From assembly GCA_031266075.1 (NCBI GenBank), contig JAISBS010000057.1, positions 1-60,546 of the forward strand: a stretch of 60,546 bases of DNA, read 5' to 3'. The notes beneath the pieces were generated by a model. It had not been told where the DNA came from. It saw nothing but the letters and a program-made list of their open reading frames with translations, and did no database searches. This DNA is from Treponema sp. (GTDB taxonomy: Bacteria > Spirochaetota > Spirochaetia > Treponematales > Breznakiellaceae). The position numbers and the translations under genes were made by a program. Shown here piece after piece: positions 34,781 through 42,690 of this stretch (position 1 is the first letter of the stretch; every line of letters begins with the position of its first letter).

Positions 34781-36195
34781 TACAATCTGAAATCCCGCTG
34801 TCCGCCCTGAATGTTGACCAGGTTTTGGCGCACAAGGGAACGGACTTTTTCCTTCGGGATATTTTCTATCTCCCGTTCAATCAGTTTTTCCCCGGTTTCC
34901 CGCGTTACCGGCGCGGCGTAATCCATCAAATATTCCTTCAATGTCATCAGGGCGTTGGGATGGCAGCAGTTGAGAATTTGTTTGCTCTTGCATAATGCCA
35001 TAAAACGGTCGCCGGTGCGCCCCGCGCGATAACAGGCCGTGCAGAAACTGGGAACATACTCCGCATCGATAAGCCATTTTATAACCTCGTCCAGGGAGCG
35101 GGTATCGGAAACCACAAACTGCCGGGTGTCTTCTTCCTCGTCCTGGTTTTCATCGTAGCCGCCGACAGAAGTCCGTGACGCGCCGCTTATCTGCGACACG
35201 CCCACGCGCAGCAGTTTTTCTCGGACGTTCTTGCTTTCCCTGGTGGAGATGATCATGCCGGTATAGGGCACGGCAATGCGGATACAGGCCGCGATTTTTT
35301 CAACAAGCCCGTCGCTTATGCCGCCGTCAAAGGAATTGGGATCCACGCCCTGGGCGGGCTTTACCCGGGGAACACTTATCGTGTGGGGCCCCACGCCAAA
35401 GCGCGCCTCAAGATGCTCCGCGTGCATAAGAAGCGCCGCGAATTCATAGGCGTAATTTTCAAGACCAAAGAGAACGCCCAGCCCCACATCGTCAATACCG
35501 CCCAGCATAGCCCGGTCCATGGCCTCGGTGTGGTATGCGTAATTATGTTTGGGGCCCCTGGGGTGCAGGTATTCATAACCGGGCCTGTGGTAGGTTTCCT
35601 GGAACAGAATATAGGTGCCGATGCCGGCATCATGCAGTCTGCGGTAGTTCTCAACCGTTGTCGCGGCGATATTCACGTTCACCCGCCGTATGGCGCCATT
35701 TTTGTGCTTTACGCGGTATATCGTGTCCAGGCTTTCGAGGATATACTCAATCGGATTGTGAACCGGATCTTCGCCGCACTCCACCGCAAGCCGCTTGTGT
35801 CCCATATTCTGCAGCGCAATAGTTTCGGCGCGGATCTCTTCCTGGGAAAGTTTCTTGCGGGCCATATCCGAACCCTGGTGATACGGACAATAAAGGCAGC
35901 CGTTGACGCAGTAGTTTGAAAGATAGAGCGGGGCGAACAGCACAATACGGTTCCCGTAAAACTGCTGCTTGATATCAAAGGCAAGATCGTAAATTTTTTT
36001 TATCGTCCCGGCGTCATCGCAGGCCAGAAGCACCGACGCTTCGCGGTGGGAAAGCCCCTTCATTTCCCGCGCCTTCGCCAGTATGCCATCCACCAGCGCC
36101 CGGTCGTTTTTCCCGCGCTTCGCGTATTCCAGCGTGGCCTGAACCTCTTCGGCGGAAATAAAATCCTCCGCCTTTTCAGATTTTACATCGTACAT
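34780..36195 (-). CDS. hydG: [FeFe]-hydrogenase H-cluster radical SAM maturase HydG
   Basis: A 471-residue enzyme. The radical SAM ligands are Cys96, Cys100 and Cys103 in CVNGCLYC. The C-terminal auxiliary cluster motif Cx2Cx22C is intact (CTACYRAGRTGD... to CCHPNA). It cleaves tyrosine to give the CO and CN ligands of the H-cluster. ECGEDPVHNP and TISVPRVKPAQG are family-typical. The gene lies 17 bp after the TM1266-like regulator gene and overlaps hydE by one base. Confidence 0.95.
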   Translation of the reverse strand: MYDVKSEKAEDFISAEEVQATLEYAKRGKNDRALVDGILAKAREMKGLSHREASVLLACDDAGTIKKIYDLAFDIKQQFYGNRIVLFAPLYLSNYCVNGCLYCPYHQGSDMARKKLSQEEIRAETIALQNMGHKRLAVECGEDPVHNPIEYILESLDTIYRVKHKNGAIRRVNVNIAATTVENYRRLHDAGIGTYILFQETYHRPGYEYLHPRGPKHNYAYHTEAMDRAMLGGIDDVGLGVLFGLENYAYEFAALLMHAEHLEARFGVGPHTISVPRVKPAQGVDPNSFDGGISDGLVEKIAACIRIAVPYTGMIISTRESKNVREKLLRVGVSQISGASRTSVGGYDENQDEEEDTRQFVVSDTRSLDEVIKWLIDAEYVPSFCTACYRAGRTGDRFMALCKSKQILNCCHPNALMTLKEYLMDYAAPVTRETGEKLIEREIENIPKEKVRSLVRQNLVNIQGGQRDFRL

Positions 36196-36212
36196 AGCAT
36201 CCCCCGAACCAT

Positions 36213-36482
36213 CTACACGTTCCCCCCGCCGTTTTTCAGATCCCCTGAAACCGCGGTTTTTACCGTTACCTGGGGCAGGTTCCCCAGTTTTCCCGTCAGG
36301 GCGTTAATGTCGTCCAGTTCGCCGAGAAGGGTCAGGGCGATCACCGCCGTGTCCTCATCGTCAAAGGGAATCCCCATCCGTCCCTTCACAATTTCCTTGT
36401 ATTGGGAAACCGTCTCGTTAAAGGCCCGCTGACTTGTCCGGGGCGTTTTCAGAATCGCCCCAATCACCGCAATCCGTTTCAT
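36213..36482 (-). CDS. TM1266-family putative regulator of the iron-only hydrogenase system
   Basis: An 89-residue ACT-like small protein, MKRIAVIGAILKTPRTSQRAF..., matching the TM1266 family (NikR C-terminal-like fold) that is nearly always encoded with hydE/F/G. It may sense a ligand or metal and modulate maturation; the mechanism is unknown. The ATG at 36482 has an excellent GGAGGAAGG ribosome site. An upstream in-frame ATG at 36557 would read back through the terminator hairpin and is rejected. Confidence 0.87.
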   Translation of the reverse strand: MKRIAVIGAILKTPRTSQRAFNETVSQYKEIVKGRMGIPFDDEDTAVIALTLLGELDDINALTGKLGNLPQVTVKTAVSGDLKNGGGNV

Positions 36483-36555
36483 CCTTCCTCCAGGTTCGCG
36501 GGAACACGCTGAAAACACCCGGCAGCGTTTTCGCGCTTCCATAAGATCAGGAGAC

Positions 36556-36583
36556 AAAAAAGCCCCCGGAAAATCCCGAGGGC
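36556..36583 (-). terminator. Intrinsic terminator ahead of the TM1266-hydG-hydE genes
   Basis: On the minus strand: GCCCTCGG, loop GATTTT, CCGGGGGC (8 bp with one G-U), then six T. It ends 74 bases before the regulator's ATG. Confidence 0.75.
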
Positions 36584-36701
36584 ATATAACGCGCTAAAAC
36601 GGAGCGATATACGGCCCTCGCCGAACCAGAACAAATCTTGGTTCACAAGGCTGGTCTTTCAGACCCCAATCCCGGCAAGAACCCTCTCGCCGGTATGGGA
36701 T
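36556..36701 (-). ncRNA. Candidate structured leader RNA (attenuator or riboswitch) before the TM1266-hydG-hydE genes
   Basis: Read on the minus strand, about 145 nt from a promoter to a terminator can fold well. A hairpin with stem CCGGCGAGA/UCUUGCCGG and loop GGGU lies near the 5' end. GGUCU-GAA-AGACC and GAACCA...UGGUUC hairpins follow. The 3' part can form CGAGGGC/GCCCUCG around an inner CGCU...AGCG hairpin. The same GCCCUCG also forms the 5' arm of the terminator, so the two folds exclude each other. No known riboswitch consensus is recognised. It could instead be a small independent RNA. Confidence 0.55.
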
Positions 36702-36707
36702 ACCTCT

Positions 36708-36736
36708 ATTCTATTGCGGATTTGGCAGGAAAGCAA
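36708..36736 (-). promoter_or_regulatory. Probable sigma-70 promoter for the leader RNA
   Basis: On the minus strand TTGCTT (plus-strand 36731-36736) and TAGAAT (36708-36713) are 17 bp apart, about 7 bases upstream of the proposed RNA 5' end. Confidence 0.5.
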
Positions 36737-36774
36737 GGGGCGATTCAGAAATTTCCCTTCAGAATCCGGGCGCA

Positions 36775-36845
36775 TTTTTTGCGGCGGGCGTTGCCGTTAT
36801 CCAATAACAGCCCTTAAACGGGCTGCTCTTTCGCGCCGCAAAAAA
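36775..36845. terminator. Symmetrical stem with T6/A6 flanks downstream of the lyase gene
   Basis: TTTTTTGCGGCG at 36775-36786 is perfectly complementary to CGCCGCAAAAAA at 36834-36845. Inside lie GTTAT-CCA-ATAAC and AGCCC-TTAAAC-GGGCT hairpins. On the minus strand the outer stem is followed by a T run inherited from its own arm, so it can end transcription from the lyase gene before the leader-RNA promoter. Confidence 0.5.
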
Positions 36846-36951
36846 CCGGGCTATCCGCTCCAATTCCTCGGCCTTGCTCCGCAAGTCCTCCGATATTTCC
36901 GCTTCTATCCCGTGCGCGTTTTAAGCCCCGCCATATCCGGCAAAAGCGCGG

Positions 36952-38313
36952 CTATTCCTTTTTCGCCCGCGAACCAGAGGCTTCCCGTTCCAGCGCCTGC
37001 CGTACCTTCGCCGGGTCGCCGCCCTGTCCGGCAATAACCGCCCGGACTTTGTCATAACCCAGGCGGGGAACCCAGGCGGCGGCGAAGGCCAGGGAGCTTT
37101 CCAACAGGGCGGCGCAGCGTTCCCGGTTCGCCCGCAGGGGCTCGACGCAGGTCTCCCGGAAAATGGGCGCTGCCCGGCAGAGGAGGGAGAGGCTTTCCAG
37201 CAGGGAGTCGGCGATGAGGGGGGAAAAGGCGTTGAGTTCAAATTCGCCCCGCGAGGCCGCCGCGGTGATGGCGTAATCGTTGGCCATGACCCGGATGGCG
37301 GCCTGGATAACCATTTCGGGGATCACGGGGTTTACCTTGCCGGGCATGATAGTGCTGCCCGCCTGGAGGGGCGGGAGGGAGATTTCCCCCAGGCCGCCAT
37401 GGGGCCCTGAGTTCATCAGCCTGAGGTCCCCGGCGATTTTGGAGAGATTCACCGCCAGGGCCTTGAGTAGGCCCGACACTTCCACAAACACGTCGTTGTT
37501 CTGGGTAATGTCCATGGGGTACTCGGCGGCGGCCAGGCCCAGGCCGGTGATTTCCCGCAGTTCTTCAATGACGGTGTAACGGTACTTCCGGGCCGCCGGA
37601 TCTGTGTCGTGGAGGCCCACCGCCGCGCCGCCGATATTCACCTGCCGCAGCCGTTCCTCGGCCTTATAGAGCCGCCAGCGGTCCCTGGCTATGGCCTGCG
37701 CCCAGGCGGCGAATTCGTTCCCCAGCGTAACAGGCACCGCGTCCATCAACTCGGTGCGGCCCAGCTTGGGAAGGTCTTCAAAGGCGGCTTCTTTTTTCTG
37801 CAGCGCTTCCTGCAATTTGGCACAGTGATCGCTCAATTCCCGCAAGAGGCCGATGGCGGCGATCCGCAGAGCCGTGGGGTACACGTCGTTGGTGGACTGG
37901 CCCCGGTTCACATCGTCCAGGGGGTGAACCACTTCGTAAGCGCCGGGCTTTTCCCCCAGCAGCCGCAGGGCCAGGTTGGCGATCACCTCGTTGACGTTCA
38001 TGTGGGCCGAGGTGCCGGCCCCGCCCTGGAGGGCGCCGGTAACAAAGGCGTCATCGGCTTCCCCGGCGAGGGCCAGGTCGCAGGCCGCAACAATGGCCCC
38101 GAAAACCCCTTCCCGGCCCCCGGCTGCTTTGGCCCCGGTTTTTTGCCAGCTCCGGGCCGCGGCTTTTTTAATCTTTACCATGGCGTAGATCAGGGGAAGG
38201 GCGGTTTCTTTGTAACCCAGCGAAAAATTGCGCCGGGCCCGCTCACTCTGGATACCGTAGAGGCAGTCATCCGGCAGTTCCAGTTCCCCCAGGCCGTCTT
38301 TTTCAATCCGCAT
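36952..38313 (-). CDS. aspA: Aspartase/fumarase-superfamily lyase, probable aspartate ammonia-lyase
   Basis: A 453-residue enzyme. The superfamily signature is GSTIMPGKVNPVIPEM (about residues 318-333). HPLDDVNRGQSTNDVYPTA and TGALQGGAGTSAHMNVNE match the other conserved regions of aspartases and fumarases. The likely reaction is L-aspartate to fumarate plus ammonia. It sits 8 bp downstream of hydF, and aspartase-like genes recur in hyd clusters of anaerobes, so it may supply ammonia or nitrogen for the bridging amine of the H-cluster; that link is inference. Class II fumarase activity cannot be excluded. Confidence 0.82.
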   Translation of the reverse strand: MRIEKDGLGELELPDDCLYGIQSERARRNFSLGYKETALPLIYAMVKIKKAAARSWQKTGAKAAGGREGVFGAIVAACDLALAGEADDAFVTGALQGGAGTSAHMNVNEVIANLALRLLGEKPGAYEVVHPLDDVNRGQSTNDVYPTALRIAAIGLLRELSDHCAKLQEALQKKEAAFEDLPKLGRTELMDAVPVTLGNEFAAWAQAIARDRWRLYKAEERLRQVNIGGAAVGLHDTDPAARKYRYTVIEELREITGLGLAAAEYPMDITQNNDVFVEVSGLLKALAVNLSKIAGDLRLMNSGPHGGLGEISLPPLQAGSTIMPGKVNPVIPEMVIQAAIRVMANDYAITAAASRGEFELNAFSPLIADSLLESLSLLCRAAPIFRETCVEPLRANRERCAALLESSLAFAAAWVPRLGYDKVRAVIAGQGGDPAKVRQALEREASGSRAKKE

Positions 38314-38321
38314 ACGTTTCG

Positions 38322-39554
38322 TTATCCTTCTTCAATTTCCGCCAGCACATGGGGGAACATGGCGACGCTCCGTTTCAGAATCCCCTGAATGTGGGCGATC
38401 AGGATGCCGTAGTTGGTCATGGGGATTCCCTGATCCGCCGCGCAGCCCTGCCGGTACTTCATCTCCCGTTCGTTAAGCATACAGCCCCCGCAGTGAACCA
38501 CCAGTTGATAGGGGGAAAGGTCTTCCGGGAACTCGCCGCCGGAGCTGAAGGCGAACTCAAGCTGTTTGGCCGAGTAGTTTTTGATCCACCGGGGCAGTTT
38601 GACCCGGCCTATGTCGTCGCACTGGCGGTGATGGGTGCAGCCTTCGGAGATCAGCACACACCCGCCGTCCCGAAGGCGATCCAGCGCCGCCACCCCCCGG
38701 ACCGCCTGGGCGAGAAAGCCTTTGTACCGGGCAAAGAGAATCGAAAAGGAAGTAAGGGGGATATTCTGCGGGGTGTCGGCGGAGACCTTGGCGAAGACCT
38801 GGCTGTCGGTGATGACCAGGGCGGGCTTTTTCCCCAAATGTTCCAGGGTTTCCCGCAGCTCGAATTCCTTGACCACAATGGCCGCCGCATCGGCCTCCAG
38901 AATGTCCCGGATAGTCTGCTGCTGGGGGAGGATCAGCCGTCCCTTGGGCGCGGCCTTGTCAATGGGCGTTACCAGCACCACAAAATCCCCGCCCCGGATC
39001 AGGTCCGCCGCGATCCGCAGCTTGGGTTCCTCGATCCGGGCCAACTGGGCGATCCGTTCCTTTAGGTTCTCGACGTTTTCCCCGGTCTTCGCGCTGACCG
39101 CGATGGTATGTTCCCCCGGACCCGCCAAAGCGCCCGCCGGAGCCCCCGGCTCCTTTGAGATCAGGTCGCTTTTGTTGCGGGCCACGATAAAGGGAATCTC
39201 CTTGGCCCGGAACAGGCGGATCAGTTCTTCCTCAGGCCCTCCCGCGCCGCCTTCTCCGTCCACCACCAGAACCGCCGCGTCGGTCTTGTTCAGCACCTGT
39301 TTGGCCCGGCGGACCCGCAGCTCCCCCAGTTCCCCCGTATCGTCGATGCCCGGCGTGTCGATGACCACCACCGGCCCCAGAGGAAGGAGTTCCATGGCCT
39401 TGTAGACCGGGTCGGTAGTAGTGCCCTTGGTCTCCGAAACAATAGCGGTTTCCTGACCCGTCAGCGCGTTGAGGAGGCTCGACTTCCCCGCGTTCCGCCG
39501 GCCAAAAAACCCGATGTGGACCCGGTTGGCCAGAGGTGTTTCATTCAGACCCAT
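38322..39554 (-). CDS. hydF: [FeFe]-hydrogenase H-cluster maturation GTPase HydF
   Basis: A 410-residue GTPase scaffold. The N-terminal Ras-like domain has P-loop GRRNAGKSS (residues 18-26), the DTPGIDD switch and RNKSD as the guanine motif. The C-terminal cluster-binding domain has CTHH and HCGGCM, the known HydF [4Fe-4S] ligands. HydF carries the diiron precursor to the apo-hydrogenase. The ATG at 39554 starts at MGLNETP, just before the GTPase fold; an upstream start would add 27 residues that lie in the promoter region shared with the divergent gene. Confidence 0.93.
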   Translation of the reverse strand: MGLNETPLANRVHIGFFGRRNAGKSSLLNALTGQETAIVSETKGTTTDPVYKAMELLPLGPVVVIDTPGIDDTGELGELRVRRAKQVLNKTDAAVLVVDGEGGAGGPEEELIRLFRAKEIPFIVARNKSDLISKEPGAPAGALAGPGEHTIAVSAKTGENVENLKERIAQLARIEEPKLRIAADLIRGGDFVVLVTPIDKAAPKGRLILPQQQTIRDILEADAAAIVVKEFELRETLEHLGKKPALVITDSQVFAKVSADTPQNIPLTSFSILFARYKGFLAQAVRGVAALDRLRDGGCVLISEGCTHHRQCDDIGRVKLPRWIKNYSAKQLEFAFSSGGEFPEDLSPYQLVVHCGGCMLNEREMKYRQGCAADQGIPMTNYGILIAHIQGILKRSVAMFPHVLAEIEEG

Positions 39555-39677
39555 GCCTTTATTATGGGGCAAAGGCCGGGCCCCGTACAGTGCCCGAAAG
39601 ATTTTTCCCCCTATGTGCCGATAATATACTACCATAAAAAGTTAGCGGCGCTTCTGTCGCCGGAACAAGGAGAGACC

Positions 39678-39935
39678 ATGGCAACAAAATGCGTACATTG
39701 CGGTTCCACCGCCTACGGGCCCGGCTGCCCGAAAAGCCTGAACGGGCTCCACAAACACCATGACGATGAAAAACACTGTATATACTGCGGCTCATCTTCC
39801 TACGGGAACGGATGCCTCCAAACCCCCACCCGGAAGCACATCCACGGCCACGGCGCGAACAAATGCGTGTACTGCGGCTCCACTGCCGAAGGCATGGGCT
39901 GTAAGCACAGTCCCACGGGCAAGCACGAAAAATAG
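39678..39935 (+). CDS. Small protein with three CxxCGS metal-binding-like repeats
   Basis: An 85-residue protein made of three near-identical units. Each has the form C-x2-C-G-S-(S/T)-x3-G-x-G-C, then 7-8 residues, then KH with extra His (CVHCGSTAYGPGC, CIYCGSSSYGNGC, CVYCGSTAEGMGC). Three Cys plus His per unit suggest three zinc or other metal sites. The ATG has a strong AAGGAGA site. It is divergent from hydF with 123 bp between starts. I cannot assign a function; a link to hydrogenase assembly is only suggested by position. Confidence 0.75.
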   Translation: MATKCVHCGSTAYGPGCPKSLNGLHKHHDDEKHCIYCGSSSYGNGCLQTPTRKHIHGHGANKCVYCGSTAEGMGCKHSPTGKHEK

Positions 39936-40048
39936 CCGCAAAACCCCCCGCCGGGGCCGCGGGGCTTCCGCCGGCCTGTTCGCAGTCTGAAAACCCTCAA
40001 GGGGGCCCTGGCCGGGCCTCCATCGTCCTTTTTTTATTCCTAAACCAA

Positions 40049-40078
40049 TTGACAACCGGGGCGGTTTTGTTGTATCTT
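40049..40078 (+). promoter_or_regulatory. Sigma-70-type promoter for rny
   Basis: TTGACA at 40049-40054 and TATCTT at 40073-40078, 18 bp apart, 39 bp before the rny ATG. Confidence 0.65.
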
Positions 40079-40117
40079 GATGTGTATTTGAAATATCATC
40101 GGTAAGGGGTGGACAAA

Positions 40118-41644
40118 ATGTGGATTTTGTATGTAATCCTCCCTCTTGCCGGGTTAACCTTAGGCTGGATCATTAGATGGCTGTACGCCAGATTTCAACT
40201 TACGGCATCGGAGCAGCGCGCCGAACGTATAAAACAGGATGCGATAAAGGAAGCTGAAGCCAAAAAGAAGGAACTCCTTCTTGAGGCAAAAGAACAAGTT
40301 ATTCGCGAACGAAACCAGCAGGAAAGGGAGACTCGGGAACGCAGGGCTGAACTCCAGCGGTATGAACGCCGGGTGGTTCAAAAAGAAGAACTTATAGAAA
40401 AAAAGACCAGTCAGATAGAGAAAACCGAGCAGGCTCTGGCTGACAAAGAGCGGGTTTTTGAGACGCGGGAAGAGGCCCTGAGCCGGGAAGAGGAACGGTA
40501 CCGGGCGGAACTGGAGCGGATTTCGGGCCTGAGCGCTGAACAGGCCAAGGCCCTGATCATCCAGGATCTGGAAAACGACGCAAAACACGACGCCCAGGCC
40601 CTGATCAACAAGATCGAACAGGAAGCGAACCTGGCGGGGGAGAAAAAAGCCCGGGACATTCTGGTGGCCGCCATTCAGCGGCTTGCCACGGAAGTTACCG
40701 GCGAGGTAACGGTGGCCACCGTAACCCTGCCCAACGACGAGATGAAGGGCCGGATCATTGGCCGGGAGGGGCGGAACATCCGTACCCTGGAAACCCTTAC
40801 CGGGGTGGACATCATCATCGACGATACCCCCGAGGCGGTAGTGATCTCCTGCTTTGACCCGGTGCGCCGGGAAATCGCCAAAGTGTCCCTGGAGCGGCTT
40901 ATCGCCGATGGCCGGATACATCCCGCCCGGATTGAGGAAATCGTTACCCGGGTCAGCAAGGACATTTCCCAGAAGATCTTTGAGGAGGGCGAAAAAGTCC
41001 TCTTCGATTTGGGCATCCACAACATCAAACAGGACGGCATCCGGGCTCTGGGGCGGCTCTATTTCCGGACCAGCTACGGCCAGAATGTGCTGTACCATTC
41101 CAAAGAAGTGGCGGTTATCGCCGGGATGCTGGCCGCTGAAATCGGCGCCAACCGGGAACTGGCCAAGCGGGGCGCCCTGCTTCACGATATCGGCAAGGGG
41201 GTAGAGAGCGACTCCGATCTGAACCATGCAGAAATCGGCATGGACATGGCCCGGAAAATGGGGGAAGATCCCCGGATCATCAACGCCATTGGGAGCCACC
41301 ATAACGACATTGAGCCCACCTGTGTGGAATCGGTGCTGGTGCAGATCGCCGACGCCATTTCCGCGGCCCGGCCCGGCGCCCGGCGGGAAACCCTGGATAA
41401 CTACGTCAAACGGCTGGAAAATCTGGAAAACATCGCCGGGGGCTTTACCGGGGTTGAAAAAGCCTTTGCCATTCAAGCGGGCCGGGAACTGCGGATCATC
41501 GTCAACAACGAGGCGATCAACGACGATCAGTCCCGGAACCTGGCCAAGGATATTGCCAAAAAGATCGAAAACGACCTCCGGTATCCGGGCCGGATCAAGG
41601 TAACGATCATCCGCGAAACCCGTGTCGTGGAGTACGCCCGATGA
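40118..41644 (+). CDS. rny: Ribonuclease Y
   Basis: A 508-residue endoribonuclease. It has an N-terminal membrane anchor (WILYVILPLAGLTLGWII), a long charged coiled coil (about residues 25-165), a KH domain with GRIIGREGRNIRTLE, and an HD domain with LLHDIGKG and GSHHND. It starts mRNA decay at the membrane. The ATG at 40118 is preferred because AAGGGGTGG lies just upstream; a GTG at 40109 would overlap that site. A ricT gene for the cooperating Ric complex is at 24416. Confidence 0.93.
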   Translation: MWILYVILPLAGLTLGWIIRWLYARFQLTASEQRAERIKQDAIKEAEAKKKELLLEAKEQVIRERNQQERETRERRAELQRYERRVVQKEELIEKKTSQIEKTEQALADKERVFETREEALSREEERYRAELERISGLSAEQAKALIIQDLENDAKHDAQALINKIEQEANLAGEKKARDILVAAIQRLATEVTGEVTVATVTLPNDEMKGRIIGREGRNIRTLETLTGVDIIIDDTPEAVVISCFDPVRREIAKVSLERLIADGRIHPARIEEIVTRVSKDISQKIFEEGEKVLFDLGIHNIKQDGIRALGRLYFRTSYGQNVLYHSKEVAVIAGMLAAEIGANRELAKRGALLHDIGKGVESDSDLNHAEIGMDMARKMGEDPRIINAIGSHHNDIEPTCVESVLVQIADAISAARPGARRETLDNYVKRLENLENIAGGFTGVEKAFAIQAGRELRIIVNNEAINDDQSRNLAKDIAKKIENDLRYPGRIKVTIIRETRVVEYAR

Positions 41645-41719
41645 AGCACGCAGCGCGTGTCCTACAAAAAAGTCAGCACGGCGTGGCCCCCAAAAACAGC
41701 CACAGTATGCGGAAAATGG

Positions 41720-41741
41720 CTGCCAATCTTTAGATTGGCAG
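41720..41741 (+). other. Perfect hairpin between rny and the YmdB-like gene
   Basis: CTGCCAATCT, loop TT, AGATTGGCAG: a 10-bp perfect stem 34 bases before the next start. There is no T run, so it is more likely a processing or stability element than a terminator. Confidence 0.5.
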
Positions 41742-41774
41742 AGAGGCCGTCGTCCGGTAAAGCAGGGTTATGGT

Positions 41775-42635
41775 ATGTCAATGTTACGGGCGCTGATGAT
41801 CGGCGACGTGGTGGGCGATCCGGGGCTGGAGGCCCTGGAGACCCGGCTCCCCGGCCTGATCCAGGAAAAGGCCGCCGATTTTGTGGTGGTGAATGGGGAA
41901 AACGCCGCCGGGGGCTTCGGGATAACCGAAACGGCTTTCAGGCGGATTCTCGCCGCCGGAGCGGATGTGGTGAGCAGCGGGAACCATGTATGGGAAAAGC
42001 GGGATTTCTGGCCCGTTCTGGAAACGGAAAGCCGGGCGCTGCGGCCCGCCAACTATCCTCCCGGTACGCCGGGCAGGGGCTGGGTGCGGCTGGAGAAAAC
42101 CGCCGCCGGGGGCCGGCCCGTTTCCTGGCTGGTCGTGAATATTCAGGGCCGGGAACTGATGAGCCCCATCGACTGCCCTTTCCGCTGTTTTGACAACATT
42201 CTGGCGGAACAGGGCCCCCCCGCCGATCTGTTTCATTCACTATACAACTCCGAAGGAAACCTCCCCGCGGGACTGCGGGGGCCGGGGGACATTATTCTGG
42301 TTGATTTTCACGCCGAATCTACCCGCGAAAAAGAAGCCCTGGCCTGGTATCTGGATGGCCGGGTCAGCCTGGTGACGGGAACCCATACCCATGTCCAGAC
42401 TGCCGATGAACGGATTCTGCCCCTGGGGACGGGCTATATCACCGACCTTGGCATGACCGGCGTTACCCGGAGCGTTATCGGCATGGATCCGAAAATATGC
42501 CTTGACCGGGCACGGAGCCAGGTGCTGTACCGGATGGAGTGCGCCGAGGGAACCGGCGGCGTTCAGGGCGTTCTGGCGGAAATTGACGGGGAAACAGGGA
42601 AAACGCTCACCCTGGAACGGATTTTCCGCGCCTGA
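41775..42635 (+). CDS. YmdB-family metallophosphoesterase (TIGR00282)
   Basis: A 286-residue phosphodiesterase of the YmdB/DR1281 family. The metal ligands are in IGDVVGDPG, NGENAAGGFG, SSGNHVWEKRD, VDFHAEST and TGTHTHVQTAD. The Bacillus homologue hydrolyses 2',3'-cyclic nucleotides and its gene is linked to rny, as here. The ATG at 41775 (or 41781) begins the fold; an earlier in-frame start at 41622 would read out of frame through the rny end. Co-transcription with rny is likely. Confidence 0.87.
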   Translation: MSMLRALMIGDVVGDPGLEALETRLPGLIQEKAADFVVVNGENAAGGFGITETAFRRILAAGADVVSSGNHVWEKRDFWPVLETESRALRPANYPPGTPGRGWVRLEKTAAGGRPVSWLVVNIQGRELMSPIDCPFRCFDNILAEQGPPADLFHSLYNSEGNLPAGLRGPGDIILVDFHAESTREKEALAWYLDGRVSLVTGTHTHVQTADERILPLGTGYITDLGMTGVTRSVIGMDPKICLDRARSQVLYRMECAEGTGGVQGVLAEIDGETGKTLTLERIFRA

Positions 42636-42690
42636 ACCGGCCCGCTCCCGCCGGAATTCCGCCGCCGGGCTTTGTCTTGAAAACCTGTCC

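Noticed and set aside
36556-36701. Leader RNA as 6S, 4.5S (SRP) or TPP riboswitch
   Set aside because: The 5' and 3' ends do not pair as in 6S RNA, and the SRP tetraloop region and the TPP CUGAGA box are absent.
40160-41476. 438-codon minus-strand frame opposite rny
   Set aside because: RNase Y with KH and HD motifs is clearly on the plus strand; the antisense product has no recognisable domain.
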